From NCBI RefSeq assembly GCF_002002925.1, contig NZ_CP019511.1:1984001-2048000 (forward strand): a stretch of DNA of 64,000 bases, given 5' to 3'. Positions 27,130 through 35,643 of the stretch are shown one piece after another (position 1 is the stretch's first letter; each line of letters opens with the position of its first letter). The notes under the pieces were generated by a model that was given only the letters and a program-made list of their open reading frames with translations, ran no database searches and was not told the origin of the DNA. The position numbers were made by a program, and so were the translations under genes. This DNA is from Sphingomonas sp. LM7. Lineage in GTDB: Bacteria > Pseudomonadota > Alphaproteobacteria > Sphingomonadales > Sphingomonadaceae.

Positions 27130-28433
27130 GCCGCCGCTTCCACGATACGCAGGATGTTTCCGCCCCACATCTTGGCAAGGTCTTCGTTCGAATAGCCCGC
27201 CGCGCGTAGCCGCTCGGTGATCTTGGGCAGCGCTGAGATGTCCTCGATCCCCGGCAGTCCGCCGCCGCCGTCCCAGTCTGCGCCGAAGCAGACATGATCG
27301 ACCCCCGCGACGTCAATGACGTGGAGCACCAACGCCATGTAACGCTCGAAATCGGCCGCCCATAGCGGCTGGGTCTTGTCGAGTGCGCGCCAACGGCGGG
27401 CGAGATCGGCCTGCTCAGCCGGCGAGAGCAGATCCATATGCTCGTACTTGCCGAACAGCTCAGCGCGCTCGGGCCCCATGTTCATGTTCGACAGGAAGAT
27501 CGTGCTGACGCAGATCGCCCCGCCCTTCGCGGCAAGTTTCCGTATGCGGCCGTCATCGAGATTGCGGGGATGGTCGAACGCCGCCCGCCCGCTCGAATGC
27601 GAAAGCAGCAGCGGCGTGCGCGACTGCTCGAGCATCTGATCGAACGCGGCGTCGGACGCGTGGCTCGCGTCGATCACCATCCCCAGCCGATTCATCTCCG
27701 CTACCCATTTGCGCCCGAGGGGTGAGAGACCGTTCCATTTAGGCCTGTCTCCGGAGGAATCGGCGAACTGGTTGTTGGCGCCATGGACCGGCCCCGCCAG
27801 GCGCACGCCGCGCTTGTGGAATTCCGCGAGCAGCGAGAGATCCTCGCCGAGCGGATAGCTGTTCTCCATGCTCTTGAAGGCGATACGCAGGCCGGCGCGA
27901 TCAAGGTGGCGCGCGTCGGCGGCGGTCAGAGCGGGTCTGATGCGGTTCGGCAACTTGCCAAGCGTCGCATCGATCAGGTCCGATCGCTTGCGCGCAAAGG
28001 CGAGCGCATCGGCATAGCCCTTGGGCGTCAGCGGACCCTGATCGGTGTAGATCGCGAAGAAGCCGCCATCGAGCGCGCCGGCCTCCATCCGCTCGAGATC
28101 GACCTGGACCAGATCGGTCGCGGAGTCGTGGTAGCCCGCGAAGCTCCAGCCCCGGCGGGCGAAGTGCAGCGGGGTATCGAGGTGAGTGTCGAGGACGAGG
28201 AAGTCGCGGTGCGATTTGCGCGGCGGCTCCCCCTGCGTGGTGGCGCAGCCGGCAAGGAGCAGGGCAAGCGTCAGTGCTCCCCTCTCTTTCAGGGAGGGGT
28301 CAGGGGTGGGTTTAGCGTCGGATGGGACTCGATGCCCCGTCCGACGCCTCGGGCTTGGCGAAGAGTCTATTGGGCGCGCAGACGCGCGCACCCACCCCCG
28401 GCCCCTCCCTGCAAGCAGGGAGGAGAGAACCAT
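27114..28433 (-). CDS. Membrane dipeptidase (peptidase M19), lipoprotein; repeat-derived N-terminus
   Basis: A zinc dipeptidase of the renal-dipeptidase family, which cleaves dipeptides including those with a C-terminal D-residue. Metal ligands are intact: the DTHLD motif (LVLDTHLDTPLHF), Glu in SMENSYPLG, His in IDASHAS and LLSHSSG, and Asp in FGADWDGGGGLPG. The lipoprotein signal is TLALLLAGCATT, but there is no in-frame ATG just before it. The first usable ATG is 28433, five bases after the upstream hydrolase stop, which adds ~50 residues encoded by a repeat element (28276-28425). The mature part is ~375 residues, normal for M19. It is the last gene of the long minus-strand peptide operon. 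Confidence 0.85.
   Translation of the reverse strand: MVLSSLLAGRGRGWVRASARPIDSSPSPRRRTGHRVPSDAKPTPDPSLKERGALTLALLLAGCATTQGEPPRKSHRDFLVLDTHLDTPLHFARRGWSFAGYHDSATDLVQVDLERMEAGALDGGFFAIYTDQGPLTPKGYADALAFARKRSDLIDATLGKLPNRIRPALTAADARHLDRAGLRIAFKSMENSYPLGEDLSLLAEFHKRGVRLAGPVHGANNQFADSSGDRPKWNGLSPLGRKWVAEMNRLGMVIDASHASDAAFDQMLEQSRTPLLLSHSSGRAAFDHPRNLDDGRIRKLAAKGGAICVSTIFLSNMNMGPERAELFGKYEHMDLLSPAEQADLARRWRALDKTQPLWAADFERYMALVLHVIDVAGVDHVCFGADWDGGGGLPGIEDISALPKITERLRAAGYSNEDLAKMWGGNILRIVEAAAQATS
28276..28425. repeat. Interspersed repeat (family D), copy 1, at a dipeptidase 5' end
   Basis: About 150 bp. The shared blocks with 49931-50098 are TAGCGTCGGA, CTCGATGCC, TTGGCGAAGA and GCGCGCAGACGCGCGCACCC. 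Its ends are inverted CCCCTCCCTG/CAGGGAGGG-type sequences. Here it lies between the serine hydrolase stop and the lipobox-coding part of the M19 gene and is read through as coding. Confidence 0.8.
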
Positions 28434-28438
28434 GCCGC

Positions 28439-30016
28439 TCACTTCTTCCCCTCCGCCACCGGACGCAGGTCGAGATCGTGATAGTCGTAGCTGAAGTCGG
28501 CGATCGGGCTTTCGGCCTTCATCGATACGCGCGCGACCTTGCCGTCGGCGTCGAGCGCGAAGGTCACGTACGCCGGCTCGATCGCCTTGTCGTCGAAGCG
28601 CGTGACGAAGGTGTCGTACTGCCAGTGGACCAGCCTGCCCGCCATGCGCGGAGTTGATTTGAAGTCGATACGCAGTCCGTCGGCGGCGCTGGTAACGGCG
28701 ACATCGCCATACCAGGGATCGCGATAGGTGCCGGCATAGCGCTCGGGCGACAGCGACGGGCCGATCTTGGCGGGGGCCGCCTTGACGCTCGCCAGCGCAG
28801 CCTTTCCGCCGGTTAGCCGCTGCTCCATGAACGCCCCGAAGCGCGCGGGCCAGTCGAGATCGGAAAGCCCCAGATAATGATCGGCGAGCATATGCGCGAC
28901 GCCGCGCAGCAGCGCGACTTCCTCCGAATTGACGACCACCGCGATGCCGACGTCTTGGTCGGGCAGCAGGATGATATGGGTGATCGACCCGAACACCCCG
29001 CCACCGTGCGAGATGATCCGCGCGCCGCGATAATCCTCGACTTCCCAGCCGAGCGCGTAGCTGCTGAACTTGGGCGTGAGCGGGGCGAGACCGCCCGGAT
29101 AGGGCGTAATCGGTTGGAGTGTCGCGCCCTTCCACATCTCGGCTGCCTGCGCCTCGCTGAACAGCCGTCCGCCCTGCGGCAGCGCGCCATGGCCGAGCTG
29201 GATCTTGAGCCATTGCGCGAGATCGTTGGCGCTCAGCGCCAGCCCGCCCGCGGGCATCGCCGCGCGGCCGAGTTCCTCGCGCTCATTGAGCACCGAATTG
29301 GGCCCGTCGCCGCGCACCACGCCGCCGATCCGCGCGTGCGGAAATGCCCGGTCGGGTGTCGCCCAGCGCGCCTCATAGGTGGCGGTGGCGTCCGTCATCC
29401 CGCCGCGCTTGAGCACTTCCTGGGACATGAACGCTTCCCAGGTCTTGCCGCTGACCTCCTCGATCAGCTGGCCGGCGACCATGTAGAGGATGTTGTCATA
29501 GGCGTAGTTGGAGCGGAAGCTGGTCGCCGGCTTGATATAGGCCACGCGCTTGACCGTTTCCTTGCGCGACAGGCTACCGCGCGGAACGAACAGCAGATCC
29601 CCTGCCCCGAGCCCGAGCCCGCTGCGATGGACCAGCAGGTCGCGCACGGTGATCTCGCGGGTGACCCAGGGATCGTACATGCGGAACCACGGCATGTGGT
29701 CGATGACCTTGTCGTCCCAGCCGAGCTTGCCCTGATCGACGAGGATCGCGATCGCGGTGGCGGTGAATGCCTTGCCGGTCGATCCGGTCTGGAAGATCGT
29801 GTCTGGTGTCACCTTGGCCGGATCGCCGAGCTTGCGGAAACCCCAGCCCTTGGCGAGCGTGGTCTTGCCATGCTCGACGATCGCGACGGCGATACCCGGC
29901 GCGCCGGTCTGTTTGCGAAGCGCCTCGATCCTGGCCTCGAGCCCGGCGGGCGGATCGGCGAGCGCGGGCGTGGCAAGCGCGAGCAGCGGCAGAGCGAGCA
30001 GATGGCGCAGCTTCAT
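28439..30016 (-). CDS. Secreted serine hydrolase, class C beta-lactamase fold
   Basis: A 525-residue beta-lactamase/D-aminopeptidase-fold hydrolase with a Sec signal peptide (LLALPLLALATPALA). The nucleophile motif S-x-x-K is STGK in FQTGSTGKAFTATA. The second motif Y-x-N is in NYAYDNILYMVAG, and the third is ISHGGGVFGS. A C-terminal ~130-residue domain follows the catalytic core (YAGTYRDPWYGDVAV), like the lipocalin-type tails of DUF3471 hydrolases. Such enzymes include DD-carboxypeptidases, D-aminopeptidases and esterases. Its start overlaps the transporter stop (four bases) and a dipeptidase follows, which points to a peptide or D-amino-acid substrate rather than antibiotic resistance. Confidence 0.88.
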   Translation of the reverse strand: MKLRHLLALPLLALATPALADPPAGLEARIEALRKQTGAPGIAVAIVEHGKTTLAKGWGFRKLGDPAKVTPDTIFQTGSTGKAFTATAIAILVDQGKLGWDDKVIDHMPWFRMYDPWVTREITVRDLLVHRSGLGLGAGDLLFVPRGSLSRKETVKRVAYIKPATSFRSNYAYDNILYMVAGQLIEEVSGKTWEAFMSQEVLKRGGMTDATATYEARWATPDRAFPHARIGGVVRGDGPNSVLNEREELGRAAMPAGGLALSANDLAQWLKIQLGHGALPQGGRLFSEAQAAEMWKGATLQPITPYPGGLAPLTPKFSSYALGWEVEDYRGARIISHGGGVFGSITHIILLPDQDVGIAVVVNSEEVALLRGVAHMLADHYLGLSDLDWPARFGAFMEQRLTGGKAALASVKAAPAKIGPSLSPERYAGTYRDPWYGDVAVTSAADGLRIDFKSTPRMAGRLVHWQYDTFVTRFDDKAIEPAYVTFALDADGKVARVSMKAESPIADFSYDYHDLDLRPVAEGKK

Positions 30017-31143
30017 GCGGCGATCTCCTTGGGAGCGGCAGGACGCCGCCGGAGCAACCGGGCGAGCCCGATCGTCAGCAGCGGCAGCACGAACACGGCG
30101 AGGAAGAGGTAGGCGAGCAGCCGGTAGCCGCTGGCGATCAAGGCGATCAGCCCGACTCGCTCGGCGACGAACATGCAGACCAGCAGCAGCGCGCCGGCAA
30201 TGAACGCGCGGGAGCGTGCCCCGAGCTCAGCCCCGCGGCGGCGGCGCACCACGCCGGCGACGCGCTCGTTGATCGCATGCACCGCCCCTGCCCCGCTCTC
30301 GAGCAACGCGGCGAAGATCATCAGCTGGAACAGCCAATGGAAAACCGGCGCGTTGAGCTGGCGCAGCAGGAAGTCCGACGGAAGCGTCTCGGCGCCGATG
30401 CCCGGATAGAAGGCGACCATGCAGACGAAGAACAGGATCGCCGGCGCCATCGCCAGCGGCCCCGCGATCAGCCCGGCGACGACGGCGTCGCGCGTGCTGG
30501 TCAGGTGCCGCAGCACCGGCAGGATCACCACCGCGCCGATGATGTTGTAGCTGGCATAGGTCAGCCCGCCCGAGGCCCAGCGGGTCCACGGCGCCGGCGT
30601 GGCGAAGCCGGTGGCGATGCGGTCGCCGAAACTCAGCAGGCTGAGGATCAGGAACAGCGCATAGACGCCGTAGAGCAGGAACGAGACGTACTTGAACACG
30701 CCCTCCACTGCCGCATTGCCGAGCGAGACGGTGGCGAGAATGCCCCCCGCCAGCAGCAGCGCCCCGACGAAGCTGGGCCAGCCGAACATCGCTGCGCCGA
30801 TCGCCCCCGCGCTCGCCCCGAACACCGCGAGGATCAGTATGACGAACAGCACGTACGCGATCTCGAATGCGACCCACGCCGGGCCGAGTAGGTCGGCGAA
30901 GAAGGCGCGATAGTCGAGCGCACCCGCCAGCCGGGCGTAGGCGAAGGTGGTCGCGGCGATGACGCTCCACAGCAGCATCGCCAGCAGCATGCCCGCAAGC
31001 CCGCCCCACGGCCCCGAAGGCAGGAAATACTCGGCCAGCTCGCGCCCGGTGGCGTAGCCGCCGCCGATGATCACGGCCTTCATGGCGAAGCCCGGCAGCA
31101 GGAAGCGCTGGAACCAGCTCGATCCTGCCACGGGGATGCTCAT
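30013..31143 (-). CDS. YkvI-like membrane transporter
   Basis: A 376-residue polytopic membrane protein with about ten hydrophobic helices. The N-terminal segment FAMKAVIIGGGYATGRELAEYF has the unwound-helix glycine pattern of APC/LeuT-fold carriers and resembles the YkvI family, whose substrates are mostly unknown. Charged loops such as RRRRGAELGARSR support an inside-positive topology. It overlaps both neighbours by four bases: DgcN upstream and the serine hydrolase downstream. From context it likely moves an amino acid or small peptide across the inner membrane. Confidence 0.78.
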   Translation of the reverse strand: MSIPVAGSSWFQRFLLPGFAMKAVIIGGGYATGRELAEYFLPSGPWGGLAGMLLAMLLWSVIAATTFAYARLAGALDYRAFFADLLGPAWVAFEIAYVLFVILILAVFGASAGAIGAAMFGWPSFVGALLLAGGILATVSLGNAAVEGVFKYVSFLLYGVYALFLILSLLSFGDRIATGFATPAPWTRWASGGLTYASYNIIGAVVILPVLRHLTSTRDAVVAGLIAGPLAMAPAILFFVCMVAFYPGIGAETLPSDFLLRQLNAPVFHWLFQLMIFAALLESGAGAVHAINERVAGVVRRRRGAELGARSRAFIAGALLLVCMFVAERVGLIALIASGYRLLAYLFLAVFVLPLLTIGLARLLRRRPAAPKEIAA

Positions 31144-32180
31144 GCCAGGCAGCTATCGACCAGGGCGTCGAACGCCGGTCCGCCGCGGACCGGATCGGCG
31201 ATCGGGAGCCCGAGCCGTTCGCTTTCCCGACGTATCACTTCTTCGGCATCTGCTTCGTCCAAAGCAGAGGTGTTGAAGCTCACTCCGCCGCAGCGGATGT
31301 TCGGATTGGTCCGCCGCCCCAATGCGAGGGTAAGGTCGATGATCTCCTCGATCGTCGCGACCTGATAACCCGCGGTGCCGAGCATGTCGGTACGTCCCGG
31401 TTCGTGGCACACCACGAACACGTCCGGCTGACTGCCGTGCAGTAGCCCGAGCGACACAGCGGCATAGGCCGGATGCGCCAGCGAACCCTGCCCCTCGATC
31501 ACGTCCCAATGCTCGGCCGCCGCGTCGGGCGAAAGCAACTCGGCCGCGCCGGCTTCGAAATCGGAGACTACTGCGTCCATCGGCATGCCGCCGCCGGCGA
31601 TCATGATCCCGGTCTGGCCGGTGGCACGGAAATCGCTGGGGACGCCCCGCTCGGCAAAGGCCCGCGCCAAAGCCAGCGCGGTGTATTTCTTGCCGAGCGC
31701 GCAGTCGGTGCCGACGGTGAGCAGCCGCTTGCCACTGCGCTTGCGCCCGGTGGCAACGGGAATATCGGCTGGCGGCACCCGGATGTCGATCAGCCGCCGG
31801 CCGAGCAGCGCCGCCGCCTGGCTGAGTTCGGGAATGTCGGCAAGCCGCGTGTGCATCCCCGCGACGATATCGAGCCCCGCCTCAAGCGCCTCGACCAGCG
31901 ACGCACGCCAGCTCTGCGGGATCACCCCGCCCGCATTGGCGACGCCGATCACCAGCGCCCGCGCGCCCGCCGCATAGGCCTGCGCAGGGGTCATCGGCGG
32001 CAATCCCGTGCTGACCGCGGCGCCGGGCAGCGCAAGCTCGCCGACGCATTTCTCGGGAGCCCAGTCGCGCAGGCCCAAAGCCGTCTTGGCGAAGCCGCGC
32101 TCGACGGTGTCCCCCAAAAACAGCAGATAGGGCTGCGGCAGGGCAAGCGTGTCGGCCTTCAGGCCGAAAGGGGCGTTCAT
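31140..32180 (-). CDS. dgcN: DgcN-type protein (DUF1611), N-acetyltransferase family
   Basis: A 346-residue DUF1611 protein. It has an N-terminal Rossmann-like half (YLLFLGDTVERGFAKTALGL, GIVIGVANAGGVIPQSW-like) and a C-terminal P-loop half with the Walker-A-like TVGTDCALGKKYTALALA. The segments IEGQGSLAHPAY and LGTAGYQVATIEEIIDL are conserved. The family includes DgcN, reported to act with DgcA in D-glutamate catabolism through N-acetyl-D-glutamate. A dgcA-type gene lies in the same operon (35640-36677), which supports the name. It sits 17 bp after the TonB receptor and overlaps the transporter gene. Confidence 0.8.
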   Translation of the reverse strand: MNAPFGLKADTLALPQPYLLFLGDTVERGFAKTALGLRDWAPEKCVGELALPGAAVSTGLPPMTPAQAYAAGARALVIGVANAGGVIPQSWRASLVEALEAGLDIVAGMHTRLADIPELSQAAALLGRRLIDIRVPPADIPVATGRKRSGKRLLTVGTDCALGKKYTALALARAFAERGVPSDFRATGQTGIMIAGGGMPMDAVVSDFEAGAAELLSPDAAAEHWDVIEGQGSLAHPAYAAVSLGLLHGSQPDVFVVCHEPGRTDMLGTAGYQVATIEEIIDLTLALGRRTNPNIRCGGVSFNTSALDEADAEEVIRRESERLGLPIADPVRGGPAFDALVDSCLA

Positions 32181-32197
32181 GATTGCGCCTTCCTAGT

Positions 32198-34405
32198 TCA
32201 GAACGAGAGATCGAAGGCGACGCCGATCGTGCGTGGCTGGAGCGGCGTGATCTGCAGGAAGCTCGGTTCGTTGAGCCCGTTGGTCAGCGTTGAGCGCGAC
32301 AGTTCGCCGTCGTCGTCGAGCAGGTTGCGCGCATAGGCCCGCAGTTTCCAATGTTCGCCGATGTTGAGGGACGCGTTGAGATCGACCGCGGTATAGGCCG
32401 TTGCCCGCGCCGCCAGCGGATCGCTCTCGACCAGCGACAGCCGGCTGCTTGCGTGACGCACGCCGACGCCGAAATCGGCGCTCAGGTCGCCACTCAGCTC
32501 GGCATGATAATCGAGCCGCGCCGAGCCGCTGAACTTGGGCACCGCGGGAAGCGCGTCGCCATCGGCGCCGCTGATTTCGGGCACGTCCTCGCTCAGCTTG
32601 GCATCGGTATACGAGCCGGTCAGCGCCAGCGTCAGCCCCGATGCCGGGCGGATATACAGCGAGCCCTCGACGCCCTTGCTCACCGCCTTGCCGCCATTGG
32701 CCTGGCCCGAGACGCCGCCGAACGCACGCGTCACCTGGATGTCCTTCCAGTCCATGTAGAAGGCGGCGACGTCGATCGTCACCGCGCGTCCGGCCAGATC
32801 CGCCTTGAAGCCGACTTCATAGTTGGTGAGCGAGTCCGAATCGACGCTCGGCGGCACATTGGGGACGATCACGTTGGGCCCGCCGGGACGATAGCCGGTG
32901 GCGACGCGGCCATAGAGCATCGCGTCGTCGTTCAAGTGGAATTGCGGGCTGACGCTCCAGGTGAACACGTCTTCCTGCGATTCGCCGGGATCGTTCGCCG
33001 ACGGAACGATCGCGCCTTCGCTGATCTGGCGGAAGGTCTGCTCGTTGCGCGCCCAGCGCACCCCGCCGGTGAGCTCCAACCGCTCGCCGAAGCGCAGCGT
33101 CGCGTTACCGAACACCGCATATTCCTTGTAGGTCGCCGGCAGGCCCACCGTCGCCAGCGGATCGAGCGCCGGGATCGCATTGCCCGCCATGTCGTACGAG
33201 CGGACGAGCTGTGAATTCGAGCTCTTCTCGTCGGTGTAGAAGCCGCCGACCAGCCATTCGAAGCTGCCGCCGCTCGCCGAGGCCAAGCGGACTTCCTGGG
33301 TCCATTTCTTGAGGCCGAGATTGATCTCGAACGGCGTCAGTCCCGGAGCAATCGCGCCGCCGGTGAGCAGCGGGAAAAGCACGCCGAACGAATAGGTCGC
33401 ATCCTGGAGCTGGGTGGCGTGCGTGGTGCTGTGCGTGGTGGTCGATGTCGCGGTCACCCCGCCGAAATCATAGTCGAGCGTGGCGGCATAATATTGCAGC
33501 TCGTTCTTGAAAGATTCGGGAACGTAGTTGTTGTACGATTTTCCGTCGCCCAGCCGCTTGCCGGTGAGGTCGGCGGCGTAGATGCCGTTGCCGTCCGAAT
33601 CGATGTCCTGGTAGATCGCAGTCAGCCGCGCGCTTAACCGGTCGCTCGCCTGCCACAGCAAAGCGACACGGCCGCCGATCTGCTCGTAATCGTTCTGGTC
33701 GTCGAGGCTCGCATTGTTGACGCTGCCGACGAAGCCCGGCGTCTTGCGCCACGCGAAGCTGCCGGTAACGCCGAGCTTGCCCTGGACGAGCGGTGCATTG
33801 AACATCGTCTGGCCCGCCCAGCCGAGATCGCCCGCGCCGTTGATCCCGAAGCCCTCGACTCCGCCCTTGACGCTGAACGTCGATGTGCTGGGGGTAACGG
33901 TGACGTACTTCAGCAGCCCGCCGATCGAGCTGGCGCCATACAGCGTGCCCTGCGGCCCGCGCAGCACTTCGACGCGCTCGATGTCGTAGGGCAGCAAGTC
34001 GAGCGAGAATTGCCCGCCGCGATTGTAGATCGCGCTCGACCCTACCGGCGCATCGTCGAGATAGATGCCGACGGTCTGGCTCGCGGTAAGCGGCGCGACG
34101 CCGCGCAGGGTGATCGTGGTCTGGCCGGGCGTGCCGGTGGTGGTGACCTGGAGGCCGGGGACATAGCCGGCATAGTCGGTAAGCGAGGCGGCGCCCTGCT
34201 GCTGCATCGCCTCGCCGCTGACGACGCTGATCGAGACCGGCACGTCCTGGAGGTTCTGTTCGCGCTTCTGCGCAGTGACGACGATCTCGTCGCCGTGCGC
34301 GGCAGAGGGCTGATCCTCCTGCGCCGCTGCGGGCATTGCCGCGAGCGCCATGGCGGCGGTGGTAATGGCGAGCGATACGCGAACCGATGGTGCAAAACGC
34401 TTCAT
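32198..34405 (-). CDS. TonB-dependent outer-membrane receptor
   Basis: A 735-residue TonB-dependent transporter. The signal peptide ends in MALAAMPAAAQ, and the TonB-box/plug start is DEIVVTAQKREQNLQDVPVS. The plug continues YAGYVPGLQV, ITLRGVAPLTA and RVEVLRGPQGTLYGASSIGG. The barrel ends with the aromatic terminus TIGVAFDLSF. There is no N-terminal signalling (STN) domain, so it is not a FecA-type transducer. Start ATG 34405 has a strong SD (aggggaa). The frame is open 12 codons further up, but those run into the dipeptidase gene. Within this operon it probably imports peptides or D-amino-acid-containing oligomers. Confidence 0.93.
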   Translation of the reverse strand: MKRFAPSVRVSLAITTAAMALAAMPAAAQEDQPSAAHGDEIVVTAQKREQNLQDVPVSISVVSGEAMQQQGAASLTDYAGYVPGLQVTTTGTPGQTTITLRGVAPLTASQTVGIYLDDAPVGSSAIYNRGGQFSLDLLPYDIERVEVLRGPQGTLYGASSIGGLLKYVTVTPSTSTFSVKGGVEGFGINGAGDLGWAGQTMFNAPLVQGKLGVTGSFAWRKTPGFVGSVNNASLDDQNDYEQIGGRVALLWQASDRLSARLTAIYQDIDSDGNGIYAADLTGKRLGDGKSYNNYVPESFKNELQYYAATLDYDFGGVTATSTTTHSTTHATQLQDATYSFGVLFPLLTGGAIAPGLTPFEINLGLKKWTQEVRLASASGGSFEWLVGGFYTDEKSSNSQLVRSYDMAGNAIPALDPLATVGLPATYKEYAVFGNATLRFGERLELTGGVRWARNEQTFRQISEGAIVPSANDPGESQEDVFTWSVSPQFHLNDDAMLYGRVATGYRPGGPNVIVPNVPPSVDSDSLTNYEVGFKADLAGRAVTIDVAAFYMDWKDIQVTRAFGGVSGQANGGKAVSKGVEGSLYIRPASGLTLALTGSYTDAKLSEDVPEISGADGDALPAVPKFSGSARLDYHAELSGDLSADFGVGVRHASSRLSLVESDPLAARATAYTAVDLNASLNIGEHWKLRAYARNLLDDDGELSRSTLTNGLNEPSFLQITPLQPRTIGVAFDLSF

Positions 34406-34428
34406 GTTGCTTCCCCTGAAAAGCGAGA

Positions 34429-35577
34429 TCATCCGCCCCATGTCGCGGCGAGCAGTCGGCGGAAGTTTCCGCCGAGGATCGCCGCGATATTGTCGTTGGA
34501 ATAGTTGCGTCGGATCAGTTCCTCGGTGAGATCGTAGATCTTCCGGGGATGGTCGTAGCCGTCGGTGTCGACCTTCTCGCGGAAGGCGTAGCTCGCCTTG
34601 TATGCCGCCCTGAGCTGGGCATACATTTCAGGCGGCATGTCCTCATAGCCGTTGAGATCGGCGTCGGAGCCGATGCCGACATGGTCGATCCCGACCAGCT
34701 TCACGACATGATCGATATGGTCGACGATGTGCGACACCGCGGTCGGCTCCTTGCCCGCGACGAACATCCGCACCCCGGTGATCCCCATCACCCCGTCCTT
34801 CGCCGCGAGCGCCTTGATTGCCTCGTCGGTCTTGAGCCGGGGATGGTTCACCAGCGCGCGGCAATTGCTGTGGGTGATCGCGATCGGCTTGGGCGAGAGC
34901 GCGATCGCGTCGAGCGTGGTGCGATCGCCGCAATGCGAAACATCGACCAGCATGCCGACTTCGTTCATCGCCGCGATGACCTGCGCGCCGAAATCGGTGA
35001 CTCCGCCATCGACGCGTTCGGTCGATCCCGAGCCGAGCAGATTCTGGGTGTTGTAGGTGAGCTGCGAGCAGCGCTGACCGATCTGGTGAAACAGCTTGAC
35101 GTCCGTGATGGTGCGGAAATGCTCGCTGTTCTGCAGACCGAGGATGATGGCGATCTTGCCGTCCTTCTTGGCGCGATCGAGGTCGGCGGCCTTGTCGACG
35201 ATCGTGAACAGGTGCGAGGCTCGCCCGACATAGCCCTGAGTCAGCGCGAGAAAGGTCAGCGTGTCCTCGCGCGCGGTGGGCCCCATGATGCCGATCGAAT
35301 GGTGAAAGCCGGTGATCCCGCAGGCGCGGAAATCGGCCTCGTCCTGCGCAGTCATCGGCGCGCCGTAGAATTGCGGGCGATCGTCGATCTTGAGCACTTC
35401 GAGCATGTCGATGACGAGCGACGTGCGGACCAGATCGATTGCGCGGCGCGAATAGGTGACGGGCGAAGCAGCGGACAGCCGGAACTGGCCGGTATTGACC
35501 ATCGGGAATCCCGTGGCCGCGACGGCAGCCGCCCCGCCGAGCATCTGGCGACGCGAGACGATGGGCAATGATTGCAT
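34429..35577 (-). CDS. Tat-exported M19-family dipeptidase with altered metal site
   Basis: A 382-residue M19 dipeptidase homologue with a twin-arginine signal (VSRRQMLGGAAAVAATGFP). The usual N-terminal D-x-H-x-D is replaced by IDMLEVLKI, and the Glu of the normal EGG motif is replaced (GLQNSEHF). The later ligands remain: His in VDVSHCGD, His in AITHSNCRALVNHPR and Asp in GIGSDADLNGY. It may therefore bind one metal or use different residues. Export in folded form fits a cofactor-containing enzyme. It is preceded by an internal promoter/operator and followed 23 bp later by the TonB receptor. Confidence 0.87.
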   Translation of the reverse strand: MQSLPIVSRRQMLGGAAAVAATGFPMVNTGQFRLSAASPVTYSRRAIDLVRTSLVIDMLEVLKIDDRPQFYGAPMTAQDEADFRACGITGFHHSIGIMGPTAREDTLTFLALTQGYVGRASHLFTIVDKAADLDRAKKDGKIAIILGLQNSEHFRTITDVKLFHQIGQRCSQLTYNTQNLLGSGSTERVDGGVTDFGAQVIAAMNEVGMLVDVSHCGDRTTLDAIALSPKPIAITHSNCRALVNHPRLKTDEAIKALAAKDGVMGITGVRMFVAGKEPTAVSHIVDHIDHVVKLVGIDHVGIGSDADLNGYEDMPPEMYAQLRAAYKASYAFREKVDTDGYDHPRKIYDLTEELIRRNYSNDNIAAILGGNFRRLLAATWGG

Positions 35578-35604
35578 TGCCGCACTCCCTGTGTTTCTAA
35601 TTAT

Positions 35605-35643
35605 CTAATCAGGATGGTATTATCCTGATTAGAGAAGTGTCAA
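35605..35643 (-). promoter_or_regulatory. Internal promoter with perfect palindromic operator
   Basis: An 11-bp perfect inverted repeat, CTAATCAGGAT-N6-ATCCTGATTAG (35605-35632). On the minus strand a TTGACA box (35643-35638) overlaps the dgcA stop codon, and CAGGAT follows exactly 10 bases later. The palindrome overlaps where a -10 element should lie, 28 bases upstream of the dipeptidase start. The same TTGACA-N10-CAGGAT layout is found upstream of the first gene of the island. This is probably a repressor or activator site. Confidence 0.65.

Noticed and set aside
28434..29213. Extension of the M19 dipeptidase reading frame far upstream
   Set aside because: This part is out of frame inside the serine hydrolase gene and lacks homology.
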